Shown: positions 8,109 through 17,268 of the stretch, in pieces
Layout of the letters: each line of letters opens with the position of its first letter
Numbering within the stretch: position 1 is the stretch's first letter
DNA from: Cellulomonas fimi
GTDB taxonomy: Bacteria > Actinomycetota > Actinomycetes > Actinomycetales > Cellulomonadaceae
Assembly: GCF_028527925.1 (NCBI RefSeq)
Contig: NZ_JAPESW010000001.1
Location: 1-64,000 of the forward strand
Reading direction: 5' to 3'
DNA: 64,000 bases
Translations under genes and position numbers: made by a program
Notes under the pieces: generated by a model
Database searches by the model: none
What the model was told of the DNA's origin: nothing
Seen by the model: only the letters and a program-made list of their open reading frames with translations

Positions 8109-9833
8109 GTGACGACGACGCCCACCCCCAGCGGAGCCCGCCGACCGACCCCGATCGACGCGGTCGCCGAGGCCCACATCACCGCCTCCGCCGCCCTGCA
8201 CCCGCTCGCCGCGACGGCGATCGGCCTGCCCGGCCACGAGCACGAGATGACCGACTTCTCGCCCGCGGGCCACGACGCCCGGGCGGACCAGACCCGCTCG
8301 ACGCTCACCGCCCTCGACGGCCTCGCGCCCGTCGACGCGGTCGACGCGCTGACCCTCGCCGCGATGCGCGAGCGCCTCGGCCTCGAGCTCGAGCTGCACG
8401 ACGCCGGCGAGCCGCTGCGCGACCTCAACAACATCGCCTCGCCGGTGCAGGAGCTGCGCGACGTCTTCGACATCATGGCGACCGGCTCGATCGAGGACTG
8501 GGAGAACGTCGCCGCCCGCCTCAACGCGCTGCCCCAGGCGGTCGACGGGTACGTCGAGTCCCTGCGTCTGGCCGCCTCGCGCGGCGACGTCGCGGCGATC
8601 CGCCAGGTCGAGGAGGCCGCCCGCCAGGCGACCGAGCTCGCCGACCCGGCGTCGTCGTTCTTCACGTCGTTCGTCACGGGCGCCGACGTCGACGCGGCCC
8701 TCGACGAGTCCGCCGCGTGCGCGCTCGTGCGCGGCGAGCTCGAGCGTGGCGCGGCCGCCGCCCGGCAGGCGTACGGCACGCTCGCGACGTTCCTGCGCGA
8801 CGAGCTCGCGCCGCAGGCGCCGCAGCAGGACGCGGTCGGCCGGGACCGGTACGCGCTGTTCTCGCGCGCGTTCCTGGGCGCGACCGTCGACCTCGAGGAG
8901 ACGTACCGGTGGGGGCTCGAGGAGCTCGCGCGCGTCGTCGCGGAGCAGGAGGAGGTCGCCGCCCAGATCGCCGGGCCCGGGGCGACGGTCGAGCAGGCCG
9001 TCGCCGCGCTCGACGCCGACCCGTCGCGACAGCTCCACGGCACGGAGGCCCTGCGCGCGTGGATGCAGGAGACGTCCGACGCGGCGATCGACGCGCTCGA
9101 CGGTGTGCACTTCGCGATCCCCGACGCGCTCCGGACCCTCGAGTGCCGCATCGCCCCGACGCAGACCGGCGGCATCTACTACACGGGCCCGAGCGACGAC
9201 TTCACGCGTCCCGGCCGCATGTGGTGGTCGGTCCCGGCCGACGTCACGACGTTCAGCACGTGGCGCGAGAAGACGACCGTCTACCACGAGGGCGTCCCCG
9301 GCCACCACCTGCAGATCGGCCAGGCCGTGCACGCCCGCGACACGCTCAACCGGTGGCGCCGGCTCGCGTGCTGGACGTCCGGCTTCGGCGAGGGCTGGGC
9401 GCTGTACGCCGAGCGGCTCATGGCCGACCTGGGCTTCCTCGACGACCCGGGCGACCGGCTCGGCATGCTCGACAGCCAGCGCCTGCGCGCCGCGCGCGTC
9501 GTGTTCGACATCGGCGTGCACCTCGGCCTGCCTGCCCCCGCGGAGTGGGGCGGCGGCACGTGGGACGCCGACAAGGGCTGGGAGTTCCTGCGCGCCAACG
9601 TCAACATGCCCGAGTCGTTCGTGCGGTTCGAGTGGACCCGCTACCTCGGCTGGCCCGGGCAGGCACCGTCCTACAAGATCGGCCAGCGCCTGTGGGAGCA
9701 GACGCGCGACGCCGCGGCGGGTTCGGCGCGCACGCGCGGCGACGCGTTCGACCTGCGCGCGTTCCACGCCACGGCGCTCGAGCAGGGCGCGCTCCCGCTC
9801 GACGTGCTCAAGCAGGTGTTCGCGACGTCCTGA
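8109..9833 (+). CDS. DUF885-family putative metallopeptidase
   Basis: 574 residues, the typical DUF885 length. It contains the family signature HEGVPGHH at residues 393-400, an HExxxxHH-like arrangement thought to bind a metal, plus downstream FGEGWALYAERL with a likely third metal ligand. It has no signal peptide and should be cytoplasmic. Characterised relatives act on peptides or amides, but the substrate here is unknown. The gene stands alone between accE and a strong bidirectional terminator. Confidence 0.85.
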   Translation: MTTTPTPSGARRPTPIDAVAEAHITASAALHPLAATAIGLPGHEHEMTDFSPAGHDARADQTRSTLTALDGLAPVDAVDALTLAAMRERLGLELELHDAGEPLRDLNNIASPVQELRDVFDIMATGSIEDWENVAARLNALPQAVDGYVESLRLAASRGDVAAIRQVEEAARQATELADPASSFFTSFVTGADVDAALDESAACALVRGELERGAAAARQAYGTLATFLRDELAPQAPQQDAVGRDRYALFSRAFLGATVDLEETYRWGLEELARVVAEQEEVAAQIAGPGATVEQAVAALDADPSRQLHGTEALRAWMQETSDAAIDALDGVHFAIPDALRTLECRIAPTQTGGIYYTGPSDDFTRPGRMWWSVPADVTTFSTWREKTTVYHEGVPGHHLQIGQAVHARDTLNRWRRLACWTSGFGEGWALYAERLMADLGFLDDPGDRLGMLDSQRLRAARVVFDIGVHLGLPAPAEWGGGTWDADKGWEFLRANVNMPESFVRFEWTRYLGWPGQAPSYKIGQRLWEQTRDAAAGSARTRGDAFDLRAFHATALEQGALPLDVLKQVFATS

Positions 9834-9847
9834 GACGCCCGCGCACG

Positions 9848-9892
9848 ACGCGAGGGGCGGCACCCGGGTGATCCGGGTGCCGCCCCTCGCGT
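9848..9892. terminator. Strong bidirectional hairpin terminator
   Basis: A 20-bp perfect stem (9848-9867 with 9873-9892) around a 5-base loop GTGAT lies between convergent genes (DUF885 and VKOR). It lacks a U-tract on either strand but is by far the strongest hairpin in the region. Confidence 0.85.
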
Positions 9893-9931
9893 GCGTCCGT
9901 CGGCGGGCGCGTCAGAGACGGGTGCGCGCCG

Positions 9932-10630
9932 TCAGAGCAGCGACCAGCCGTAGCCGAAGAACACGAGCGCGGCGAGGACGACGAGCACCGCGATCGTCAC
10001 GAACCAGTCGTTGCCGGCCGCGACGAAGCGTCGGGCGCCCGGGCCGAACCGGCCGGGCAGGTTCAGGTGCCCGTCCCTGATGTTGATGCGCGTCAACCCT
10101 GCCCAGACCAGCGTCGTCGTCACCGTGATGAGCAGGCACCACGGGCACAGCGCCTTGATGTCGGTGTACGCCTCGTAGAACAGCCACCACGCGAAGACGA
10201 GGCCCGCGGTGTAGACGACCTCCGCGGCGAGCATGAACCAGCGCGGGAACAGCACCCCGCCGATCATCGCGACGGCCATCGTGAGGACCACGGCCTCGGC
10301 GGCGATGCCGAGGAACGCGTTCGGGAAGCCGAACAGCGACGCCTGCCAGCTCTTCGCGACGGTCGCGCAGTTGATGACGCTGTTGATGCTGCACCCGAGC
10401 TCGGCGTCCGCGTCGGCCGCGAGGACGACCGCCTCGATCGACAGGACGAACGACGTGTAGAGGCCGATCGCGCCCGAGACGGCCATCTCGATCGCGGTGC
10501 GGCGTCGCCAGGCGACGGGGGCCGACTCCAGCAGGTCGGGGTCGTCGTCGACGAGCTCGTCGTCGTCCCAGTCCTCGTCGTGCTCGTCCACCGCCGCGTC
10601 GTGTGCGGCCGCGCTGGTCGCGTCGTTCAC
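9932..10630 (-). CDS. Vitamin K epoxide reductase (VKOR) family protein
   Basis: 232-residue membrane protein with about five transmembrane segments. The catalytic cysteines of bacterial VKOR are present: Cys80 and Cys88 in the loop after the first segment, and the CPWC motif at 162-165. These proteins reoxidise DsbA-like oxidases using menaquinone, driving disulfide formation outside the cell. The N-terminal 40 residues are cytosolic and very acidic. GTG start with AGGAGG upstream. No thioredoxin-like partner is adjacent. Confidence 0.92.
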   Translation of the reverse strand: MNDATSAAAHDAAVDEHDEDWDDDELVDDDPDLLESAPVAWRRRTAIEMAVSGAIGLYTSFVLSIEAVVLAADADAELGCSINSVINCATVAKSWQASLFGFPNAFLGIAAEAVVLTMAVAMIGGVLFPRWFMLAAEVVYTAGLVFAWWLFYEAYTDIKALCPWCLLITVTTTLVWAGLTRINIRDGHLNLPGRFGPGARRFVAAGNDWFVTIAVLVVLAALVFFGYGWSLL

Positions 10631-10765
10631 CGGGCCTCCTCGGGTGTCGGTGCGCGCGGTACCCCCGCCGCACCAGGATCGGCCCCATTGTGCCCGCCCG
10701 ACCTGTGCGATCAGCCCGACCTGGGTCCCGATCCGGCAGCGGGTCCGTCGTCGCGCGGAAACCCG

Positions 10766-11608
10766 TCAGCCCGGGACGGTCAGTCCGACCGCCGCCACGA
10801 CAGCCGCCGCGGCCCACGCGGTCACGACCGCGCCGTACACCAGCCGCAGGGCGGTGTCGTGCTGGACGGGGGCGATCGACGCACGTCTCGCTGCATACAC
10901 GCCCCGCTCGACGCCGAGCGCCGTCTCGACCACGCGGGCTCGGCTCACCAGGTCGTCGTGCAGCTGTGAGTTGCGGACGTCGTACAGCCGGATGCCCACG
11001 ACGACGACCAGCCCGAGCAGCGCCGCACCCACGCGGACGGCCCGGGGCACCCCGGCGAACGGGCCGCCGGGCGACACCACGCCGACGAGCGCGAGCGCGG
11101 AGACGGCCGGCACGAGCGCGAGCAGCTTGAACCGCACGTCGACGAGGGTGCGGTGCTGGGTCGCCAACTCCTTGTAGACCATGCGCAGCGTGTCGAGCGC
11201 GTCACCGGGCGTCGGGGTGACGTCGGGCAGCACGGGACGCCCGCTGGGCCGTGCGAGGCGTTCGGCGCCGAGGGACACGGCGACGGCAACCTCGCCACGG
11301 GCGACGCCCGTCACGTCGCGCGCATGGCCGGCGTGAACGAGGAGCCACGGGCGCCGGGCCGCGTCGGCGTGCTGCACGAGGCGGTCGACCGAGCCGTGCA
11401 CGGGCCGCAGGTGCACGACCTGACCCTGCTCCGCACCCGGGAGGTCGATCGATGCTCCGTCGTCGTCCGCGACGAGCCGGACGACCCACCCGCCGCGCAC
11501 CAGGTGGCGGCGGTCGGTGAGCAACGCGGTCCGGCCGTCCGGCGCGGTGCCCCATGCGCGGCCGGCATGGTGCACCAGCACCCGCAGCATCCGCACGACG
11601 TCGGCCAT
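10766..11608 (-). CDS. Uncharacterised membrane protein
   Basis: 280 residues, no family recognised. The N-terminal half (1-140) is soluble and beta-rich; the C-terminal half has two hydrophobic segments in a hairpin (about 160-180 and 188-205), an amphipathic stretch and a last segment near 248-272. A -10-like GACAGT (11620-11615) ends 6 bases before the ATG, so it may be leaderless. It lies upstream of VKOR on the same strand with 135 bases between. Confidence 0.65.
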   Translation of the reverse strand: MADVVRMLRVLVHHAGRAWGTAPDGRTALLTDRRHLVRGGWVVRLVADDDGASIDLPGAEQGQVVHLRPVHGSVDRLVQHADAARRPWLLVHAGHARDVTGVARGEVAVAVSLGAERLARPSGRPVLPDVTPTPGDALDTLRMVYKELATQHRTLVDVRFKLLALVPAVSALALVGVVSPGGPFAGVPRAVRVGAALLGLVVVVGIRLYDVRNSQLHDDLVSRARVVETALGVERGVYAARRASIAPVQHDTALRLVYGAVVTAWAAAAVVAAVGLTVPG

Positions 11609-11671
11609 GCGCCCACTGTCCCGCGCGGCTGCCCGCCCGTCACCCCGCGAGCCTGCGGCAGGCCCACGAAC

Positions 11672-11677
11672 TAGGCT
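11672..11677 (+). promoter_or_regulatory. -10 hexamer for maf
   Basis: TAGGCT ends 8 bases before GTG 11686; a leaderless configuration. Confidence 0.5.
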
Positions 11678-11685
11678 CGCGCGAC

Positions 11686-12363
11686 GTGACCCGCCTGCTG
11701 CTCGCCTCCGCGTCCCCCGCCCGCCGCGCCACGCTCCAGTCGGCGGGCATCGACCCGCTCGTCGTGGTGTCGTCGGTCGACGAGCCTGCGGTGCTCGCGG
11801 CCGCCGCCGAGCGGTTCGGCACGCTCGACCCGGCCGACGCGGTGCTCGTGCTCGCGCAGGCGAAGGTCGAGGACGTGGCGCGCGCGGTCGCGGACGGCAC
11901 GCCGGCCGAGCTGGCCGACGCGGACGACCTCGTGCTGCTCGGCTGCGACTCGATGCTCGAGCTCGACGGCGAGGTCCTGGGCAAGCCCGACGACGCCGAG
12001 GACGCGGTCCGCCGCTGGCGCGCGATGCGGGGACGCACGGGCGTGCTGCACACGGGGCACTGGCTGATCGACGAGCGCGCGACCCCCGACGAGGGCGGCG
12101 CGGGCACGCGCGGCACGCTCGGCGCGACGTCGTCGACGGTCGTGCACTTCGCGGACCTGTCCGACGACGAGGTCGCGGCGTACGTCGCGACGGGCGAGCC
12201 GCTCGCCGTCGCGGGTGCGTTCACGGTCGACGGCCTGGGCGGGCCGTTCGTCGAGCGCATCGAGGGCGACCACCACGGGGTCGTCGGGGTGTCGCTTCCG
12301 CTGCTGCGCGGGCTGCTCGCGGAGATCGGCGTGACCGTCCCGAGCCTGTGGCGCACGGCCTGA
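11686..12363 (+). CDS. maf: Maf-family nucleotide pyrophosphatase
   Basis: 225 residues. The N-terminal Maf signature [14 protein letters not shown] is clear, as are the later [16 protein letters not shown] segment carrying the catalytic Asp and the [20 protein letters not shown] region. Maf proteins hydrolyse non-canonical or canonical NTPs to NMPs and have been linked to septum control. A position just before accA matches the mycobacterial order. Confidence 0.93.
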   Translation: MTRLLLASASPARRATLQSAGIDPLVVVSSVDEPAVLAAAAERFGTLDPADAVLVLAQAKVEDVARAVADGTPAELADADDLVLLGCDSMLELDGEVLGKPDDAEDAVRRWRAMRGRTGVLHTGHWLIDERATPDEGGAGTRGTLGATSSTVVHFADLSDDEVAAYVATGEPLAVAGAFTVDGLGGPFVERIEGDHHGVVGVSLPLLRGLLAEIGVTVPSLWRTA

Positions 12364-12386
12364 CCGGCACCCGCCGGACCGCCCGG

Positions 12387-12546
12387 GTTGTGCCCTCCGG
12401 ACAACGCACACGGGGCAGGAGGGACGTCGGGCACCCGTCCTCGTCGGATCCCTACAAAAGCCTTCCGGGCGGGGTTGGGCGGATCCCCAATCTTGGACGA
12501 CCGACCCCGACGGAGCCGCGGAGCGCCGGGTCCCGCACGTTACGGT
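12387..12546 (+). promoter_or_regulatory. accA upstream region with several dyads and -10
   Basis: This stretch holds GTTGT (12387-12391) with ACAAC (12401-12405); two direct copies of CGGATCCC (12445-12452 and 12480-12487); a CCAATCTTGG palindrome (12487-12496); and -10 hexamer TACGGT (12541-12546), which ends 5 bases before GTG 12552. The density of repeats suggests a regulated promoter. The GTTGT/ACAAC pair is shared with the accD promoter. No binding protein is assigned. Confidence 0.45.
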
Positions 12547-12551
12547 GGACC

Positions 12552-14366
12552 GTGCCCGTGATCTCCAAGGTCCTCATCGCGAACCGCGGTGAGATCGCCG
12601 TCCGCATCGCCCGCGCCTGCCGTGACGCACGGATCGGCTCCGTCGCCGTCTACTCCGACCCCGACCGCGAGGCCCTGCACGTCCGGGTCGCCGACGAGGC
12701 GTACGCGCTGAACGGCGCCCGCGCGGCCGAGACGTACCTCGTGGTCGACAAGCTGCTCGACGTCGCGCGCCGCTCGGGTGCCGACGCCGTGCACCCCGGC
12801 TACGGGTTCCTGTCCGAGAACGCCGAGTTCGCGCAGGCCGTCATCGACGCCGGCCTCACGTGGATCGGTCCCCCGCCCGCCGCGATCGACGCGCTCGGCG
12901 ACAAGGTCAGCGCCCGGCACATCGCGCAGCGCGCCGGTGCGCCGCTCGTCGCCGGCACGCCCGACCCGGTGTCGGGCGTCGACGAGATCCACGCGTTCGT
13001 CGCCGAGCACGGCCTGCCCGTCGCGATCAAGGCCGCGTTCGGCGGTGGTGGCCGCGGCCTCAAGGTCGCGCGGTCGGCGGACGAGATCGACGAGCTCTAC
13101 GAGTCGGCGGTCCGCGAGGCCGTCGCGGCGTTCGGTCGCGGCGAGTGCTTCGTCGAGCGCTACCTCGACAAGCCGCGGCACGTCGAGACGCAGTGCCTCG
13201 CCGACCAGCACGGCACCGTCGTCGTGGTGTCGACGCGCGACTGCTCGCTGCAGCGCCGCCACCAGAAGCTCGTCGAGGAGGCGCCCGCGCCCTTCCTCAC
13301 GGACGCGCAGCGCGCGCAGCTCGTCGAGTCGAGCCAGGCGATCCTGCGCGAGGCCGGCTACGTCGGCGCCGGGACGTGCGAGTTCCTGGTCGGGGCCGAC
13401 GGCACGGTGTCGTTCCTCGAGGTCAACACGCGCCTGCAGGTCGAGCACCCGGTGACCGAGGAGATCAGCGGCATCGACCTCGTCCGGGAGCAGCTGCGGA
13501 TCGCGCAGGGCGAGCCGCTCGGCTACGACCACGTCGAGACACGCGGCCACTCGATCGAGTTCCGGATCAACGGCGAGGACCCCGCGCGCGGCTTCCTGCC
13601 CGCCCCCGGCCGCATCTCGACGCTGCGCTTCCCCGCGGGCCCGGGCGTGCGGGTCGACTCGGGCGTCGTCGAGGGCGACAGCGTCTCGGGCCTGTACGAC
13701 TCGATGATCGCGAAGCTCGTCGTGACCGGCGCCGACCGGCCGCAGGCGATCGAGCGCGCGCGCCGGGCGCTGGCCGAGCTCGACGTCGTCGGCATCCCGA
13801 CCGTCGTCCCGTTCCACCGCGCGGTGCTCGACGCGCCCGAGTTCGCCCCCGCGGACCCCACCGAGCCGTTCTCCGTGCACACCCGTTGGATCGAGACCGA
13901 GTTCGCCGACCGCCTCACGACGCTCGGCACCGGCGCCCCCGCGCCCGCCGCCGAGGACGAGGAGGAGGCGCCCGCGCTCGAGCGCGTCGTCGTCGAGGTC
14001 GGCGGCAAGCGGCTCGAGGTCGTGCTACCCGCGGCGCTCGCGCTCGGCCGCGGCCCCGGCGCCGCGCGTCCTGGCGGCCGGGCCGGTGCGGCCGGTCCTG
14101 CGGGTCCCCGTCGTCCCGTGCGACGCGCCGCCGCGAAGGCCGGCAGCAACGGCACGACGCTCGCCTCGCCCATGCAGGGCACGATCGTCAAGGTCGCGGT
14201 CGCCGAGGGCGCGGAGGTCGCCGAGGGCGACCTCGTCGTCGTGCTCGAGGCCATGAAGATGGAGCAGCCGCTCGTCGCGCACCGCGCCGGCACCGTGACC
14301 GGCCTGTCGGCCGATGTCGGCTCGAGCGTGAGCGCCGGGACGGCCATCTGCGAGATCGTCGGCTGA
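12552..14366 (+). CDS. accA: Biotin carboxylase/BCCP alpha subunit of acyl-CoA carboxylase
   Basis: 604 residues. Biotin carboxylase N-domain ([13 protein letters not shown] at the start), ATP-grasp with the glycine loop [12 protein letters not shown], catalytic segment [15 protein letters not shown], a C-terminal carboxylase domain, then a basic Pro/Ala/Gly linker and a biotinyl domain. The biotinylated lysine is in EAMKM at about residue 569. It pairs with AccD/AccE (5.7-8.1 kb) and is modified by BirA. This AccA3-like layout serves acetyl-/propionyl-CoA carboxylation for fatty acid synthesis. GTG 12558 is an alternative start. Confidence 0.95.
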   Translation: MPVISKVLIANRGEIAVRIARACRDARIGSVAVYSDPDREALHVRVADEAYALNGARAAETYLVVDKLLDVARRSGADAVHPGYGFLSENAEFAQAVIDAGLTWIGPPPAAIDALGDKVSARHIAQRAGAPLVAGTPDPVSGVDEIHAFVAEHGLPVAIKAAFGGGGRGLKVARSADEIDELYESAVREAVAAFGRGECFVERYLDKPRHVETQCLADQHGTVVVVSTRDCSLQRRHQKLVEEAPAPFLTDAQRAQLVESSQAILREAGYVGAGTCEFLVGADGTVSFLEVNTRLQVEHPVTEEISGIDLVREQLRIAQGEPLGYDHVETRGHSIEFRINGEDPARGFLPAPGRISTLRFPAGPGVRVDSGVVEGDSVSGLYDSMIAKLVVTGADRPQAIERARRALAELDVVGIPTVVPFHRAVLDAPEFAPADPTEPFSVHTRWIETEFADRLTTLGTGAPAPAAEDEEEAPALERVVVEVGGKRLEVVLPAALALGRGPGAARPGGRAGAAGPAGPRRPVRRAAAKAGSNGTTLASPMQGTIVKVAVAEGAEVAEGDLVVVLEAMKMEQPLVAHRAGTVTGLSADVGSSVSAGTAICEIVG

Positions 14367-14369
14367 CGC

Positions 14370-14987
14370 GTGGCGGACGCGACACCCGGGGGGACGCGGG
14401 GGTCGCGCGTGCCCGGCGACGGCCCCGGACCGACGGGGACGTCGGCGCCCGTCGTCCCCTCCGACGTCCCGCACCACCGGACGGCCGGCGACGGCTGGGT
14501 CGAGTGCGCGTGCGGTCGTCGGCACTGGGGTCGGTTCGGTGCTGCCGGGCTGCTGCTCGCCCGACGTGACGCGTCGGGGTGGCCCGTCGCGGTCGTCCTG
14601 CAGCACCGTGCACCGTGGAGCGACCAGGGCGGGACGTGGGGCCTGCCCGGCGGCGCGCTCGCGCCCGACGAGGATGCGGTCACGGGGGCCCTGCGGGAGG
14701 CCGCGGAGGAGGCCGGGATCGACCCGGACCACGTGCGCGTGACGGGCACGTCGGTGCTCCGGCACCCCGACTGGTCCTACACGACCGTGCTCGCCGACGA
14801 GACCGCCCCCGCGGAGCCCGCCGCGACCGACGCGGAGAGCGTCGAGGTGCGCTGGGTGCCCGTCGACGAGGTGGCGGCGCTGCCGCTGCTCACGGCGTTC
14901 GGCGACGCGTGGCCCGACCTGCGCCGACGTCTGGAGGCCGGGTCGCGCGCGGCCCGCAGCGCGGACGACGGTTCGCCCGCCGCGTGA
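14370..14987 (+). CDS. Nudix hydrolase
   Basis: 205 residues with a complete Nudix box (about 94-116): GALAPDE, then seven residues, then REAAEEAGI. It hydrolyses a nucleoside diphosphate linked to some moiety; the specificity is not readable. A CACGRRHWGRFGA segment precedes the domain. It starts three bases after accA stops, so it is probably co-transcribed with it. Confidence 0.9.
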   Translation: MADATPGGTRGSRVPGDGPGPTGTSAPVVPSDVPHHRTAGDGWVECACGRRHWGRFGAAGLLLARRDASGWPVAVVLQHRAPWSDQGGTWGLPGGALAPDEDAVTGALREAAEEAGIDPDHVRVTGTSVLRHPDWSYTTVLADETAPAEPAATDAESVEVRWVPVDEVAALPLLTAFGDAWPDLRRRLEAGSRAARSADDGSPAA

Positions 14988-15042
14988 GCGGCGTCACAGC
15001 ACACGGCGCGGACAGGCGTCGCGGGGACGATCCGGACGGGAG

Positions 15043-15079
15043 TATCGTCGCGCCCCGGTGAGGTGAGCCTCACCTCACC
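15043..15079 (+). promoter_or_regulatory. efeUOB promoter with IdeR/DmdR-type iron box
   Basis: TGAGGTGAGCCTCACCTCA (15059-15077) fits the actinobacterial iron box TTAGGTTAGSCTAACCTAA with conserved AGGT/ACCT cores, and extends to a perfect 23-base palindrome (15057-15079, odd centre at 15068). It lies just downstream of a -10 hexamer TATCGT (15043-15048), covering the expected transcription start. This predicts repression by iron-loaded IdeR/DmdR1. Confidence 0.85.
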
Positions 15080-15100
15080 GTCCCCCTCCCGGGAAGCATC

Positions 15101-15997
15101 ATGGTCGCGAACTACCTGATCGGCCTGCGCGAGGGCCTCGAAGCCGCCCTCGTCGTCAGCATCCTCGTCGCCTACCTCGTCCGTACCGACCGCCGGCACC
15201 TGCTGCCCGCGCTGTGGACCGGGGTCGGCGTCGCCGTCGCCGTGTCGCTCGGCTTCGGCGCGCTGCTCACGTTCGGCCCGTCGGGGCTGTCGTTCGAGGC
15301 GCAGGAGGCCATCGGCGGCACGCTCTCGATCCTCGCCGTCGGGCTCATCACCTGGATGATCTTCTGGATGGCGCGCACCGCGCGGCACCTCAAGGCGGAC
15401 CTGCAGCACAGGCTCGACGACGCGGTCGAGGCCGGCAAGCGGGCGGTCGTCGTCATGGCGCTGCTCGCCGTGGGCCGCGAGGGGCTCGAGACCGCGCTGT
15501 TCCTCTGGGCGGGTGCGCAGGCCACGGCCGGCTCGGACGGCGACGTCACGCCGCTGCTCGGCGCGGCGCTGGGCCTCGCGACCGCCGTGCTGGTCGGGTG
15601 GCTGCTCTACCGCGGCGCCGTGCGCGTCGACCTCCGCCGCTTCTTCGCCTGGACCGGTGCGTTCCTCGTGCTCGTCGCCGCCGGGGTGCTGTCGTACGGC
15701 GTCCACGACCTGCAGGAGGCCGGCATCCTCCCCGGCCTGCACGACCTCGCGTTCGACGTCTCCGCGACGATCCCGCCGGCCAGCTGGTACGGCACGCTGC
15801 TCAAGGGCGTCCTCAACTTCTCCCCCGCGACCACCAAGGTCGAGGCGATCGCCTGGGTCGCGTTCGTCGTGCCGACGATGTGGTTCTTCGTCCGCACCAC
15901 GTGGGGGCGCCCGTCGCGCCCGACCCCGCCCGCACCGTCCCCGACGCCCGCGGTCGCCACCACCGCCGCAACCGCCGCGTCGCCCGCCGCCGGCTGA
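15101..15997 (+). CDS. efeU: Iron permease EfeU (FTR1 family)
   Basis: 298-residue polytopic membrane protein with about seven transmembrane segments. Both REGLE iron-binding motifs of the FTR1 family are present: the first at residues 10-14 (LREGLEAALV), the second near 125-130 (GREGLETALFLW). It imports iron across the cytoplasmic membrane with EfeO and EfeB. GGGAAG lies 4 bases before the ATG. The C-terminal tail is Pro/Ala/Thr-rich. First gene of an iron-box-controlled operon. Confidence 0.95.
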   Translation: MVANYLIGLREGLEAALVVSILVAYLVRTDRRHLLPALWTGVGVAVAVSLGFGALLTFGPSGLSFEAQEAIGGTLSILAVGLITWMIFWMARTARHLKADLQHRLDDAVEAGKRAVVVMALLAVGREGLETALFLWAGAQATAGSDGDVTPLLGAALGLATAVLVGWLLYRGAVRVDLRRFFAWTGAFLVLVAAGVLSYGVHDLQEAGILPGLHDLAFDVSATIPPASWYGTLLKGVLNFSPATTKVEAIAWVAFVVPTMWFFVRTTWGRPSRPTPPAPSPTPAVATTAATAASPAAG

Positions 15998-16062
15998 CCG
16001 GCCCGCGCACCGACCCCTCCACGGTCCCGACCCGCGTGGACCCCGCCTGCTCGAGGAGCCCG

Positions 16063-17262
16063 ATGTCCCACCGGCCCACCGCCGCGCTCACCCTGGCCGC
16101 CACGTTCGTCCTGCCGCTCGCCGCCGCGTGCGTCCCGAACGACGCGCCGGCCGACGACGCGACCGCCGCGGGCGCGATCACGGTCTCGTCGACCGCCGAC
16201 GCGTGCGACGTGTCCACCACGGAGGCCGCGTCCGGCACGCTCACGTTCACGGTCACGAACGACGGCCAGGACGTCACCGAGTTCTACCTGCTCGGCGAGG
16301 ACGGGCTGCGCGTGGTCTCCGAGGTCGAGAACATCGGCCCGGGCCTGAGCCGCGACCTCGTCGTCCAGGCACGCCCCGGCACCTACTGGACGGCGTGCAA
16401 GCCGGGCATGGTCGGCGACGGCATCCGCGCGAAGTTCACCGTGACAGACTCGGGCGCCGACACCGGCCCGACGGGTGACACCGCCGAGCAGCTCTCCGCC
16501 GCGGAGGCGTCGTACGTCGCCTACGTCAAGGACCAGGTGGGCGCGCTCGTCGCGGGCACGCAGGAGTTCGCCGACGCGTACGCCGCGGGCGACGACGCGA
16601 CCGCGCGCGACCTGTACGCCGCGACCCGCGTGCACTGGGAGCGCGTCGAGCCCGTGGCCGAGTCGTTCGGCGACCTGGACCCGCTGCTCGACCTGCGCGA
16701 GGCCGACCTCGAGGACGGCGCCACGTGGACGGGCTGGCACCTCGTCGAGAAGGACCTGTGGCAGCCGACGCCCGACGCGAACGGCGGCGTCGCGTACACG
16801 CCGCTCACGCCGGAGCAGCGCCAGGCCGCCGCCGACGACATCGTCGCCAACACCGCGAAGCTCCAGGAGCAGGTCACCGACCCGGACTTCACCTTCGAGG
16901 CCTTCCAGATCGCGAACGGCGCGAAGGAGCTGCTCGACGAGGTCGCGACGGGCAAGGTCACGGGCGAGGAGGAGATCTGGTCGCACACCGACCTGTGGGA
17001 CTTCCAGGCCAACGTGGACGGTGCGCGCGTCGCCTACGAGGTGCTCGCGGACGTCGTGCAGGAGCGGGACGCCGACCTGGCCGACCAGCTCGACGAGCGG
17101 TTCGCCGAGCTGCAGGACCTGCTGGCCGCGCAGGGCAGCGTCGAGACGGGCTTCACGCCGTACGACCAGCTGACCGAGGACCAGGTCAAGGACCTCGCCG
17201 CCGCGGTCGACGCGCTGTCCGAGCCGCTGTCGCGCCTCACCACGACGGTCACCGGGGCCTGA
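16063..17262 (+). CDS. efeO: Iron uptake lipoprotein EfeO (cupredoxin + M75)
   Basis: 399 residues. An N-terminal signal ends in AAAC (Cys23), so it is probably a lipoprotein, though the lipobox is imperfect. A cupredoxin-like domain (about 45-135, ending in the YWTACKPGM segment) precedes an imelysin/M75 domain with the HxxE motif HWERVEP and the conserved GWHLVEKDLW. EfeO captures iron outside the membrane and delivers it to EfeU. ATG is preceded by GAGGAG; EfeB begins 6 bases after its stop. Confidence 0.94.
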   Translation: MSHRPTAALTLAATFVLPLAAACVPNDAPADDATAAGAITVSSTADACDVSTTEAASGTLTFTVTNDGQDVTEFYLLGEDGLRVVSEVENIGPGLSRDLVVQARPGTYWTACKPGMVGDGIRAKFTVTDSGADTGPTGDTAEQLSAAEASYVAYVKDQVGALVAGTQEFADAYAAGDDATARDLYAATRVHWERVEPVAESFGDLDPLLDLREADLEDGATWTGWHLVEKDLWQPTPDANGGVAYTPLTPEQRQAAADDIVANTAKLQEQVTDPDFTFEAFQIANGAKELLDEVATGKVTGEEEIWSHTDLWDFQANVDGARVAYEVLADVVQERDADLADQLDERFAELQDLLAAQGSVETGFTPYDQLTEDQVKDLAAAVDALSEPLSRLTTTVTGA

Positions 17263-17268
17263 GGACCG

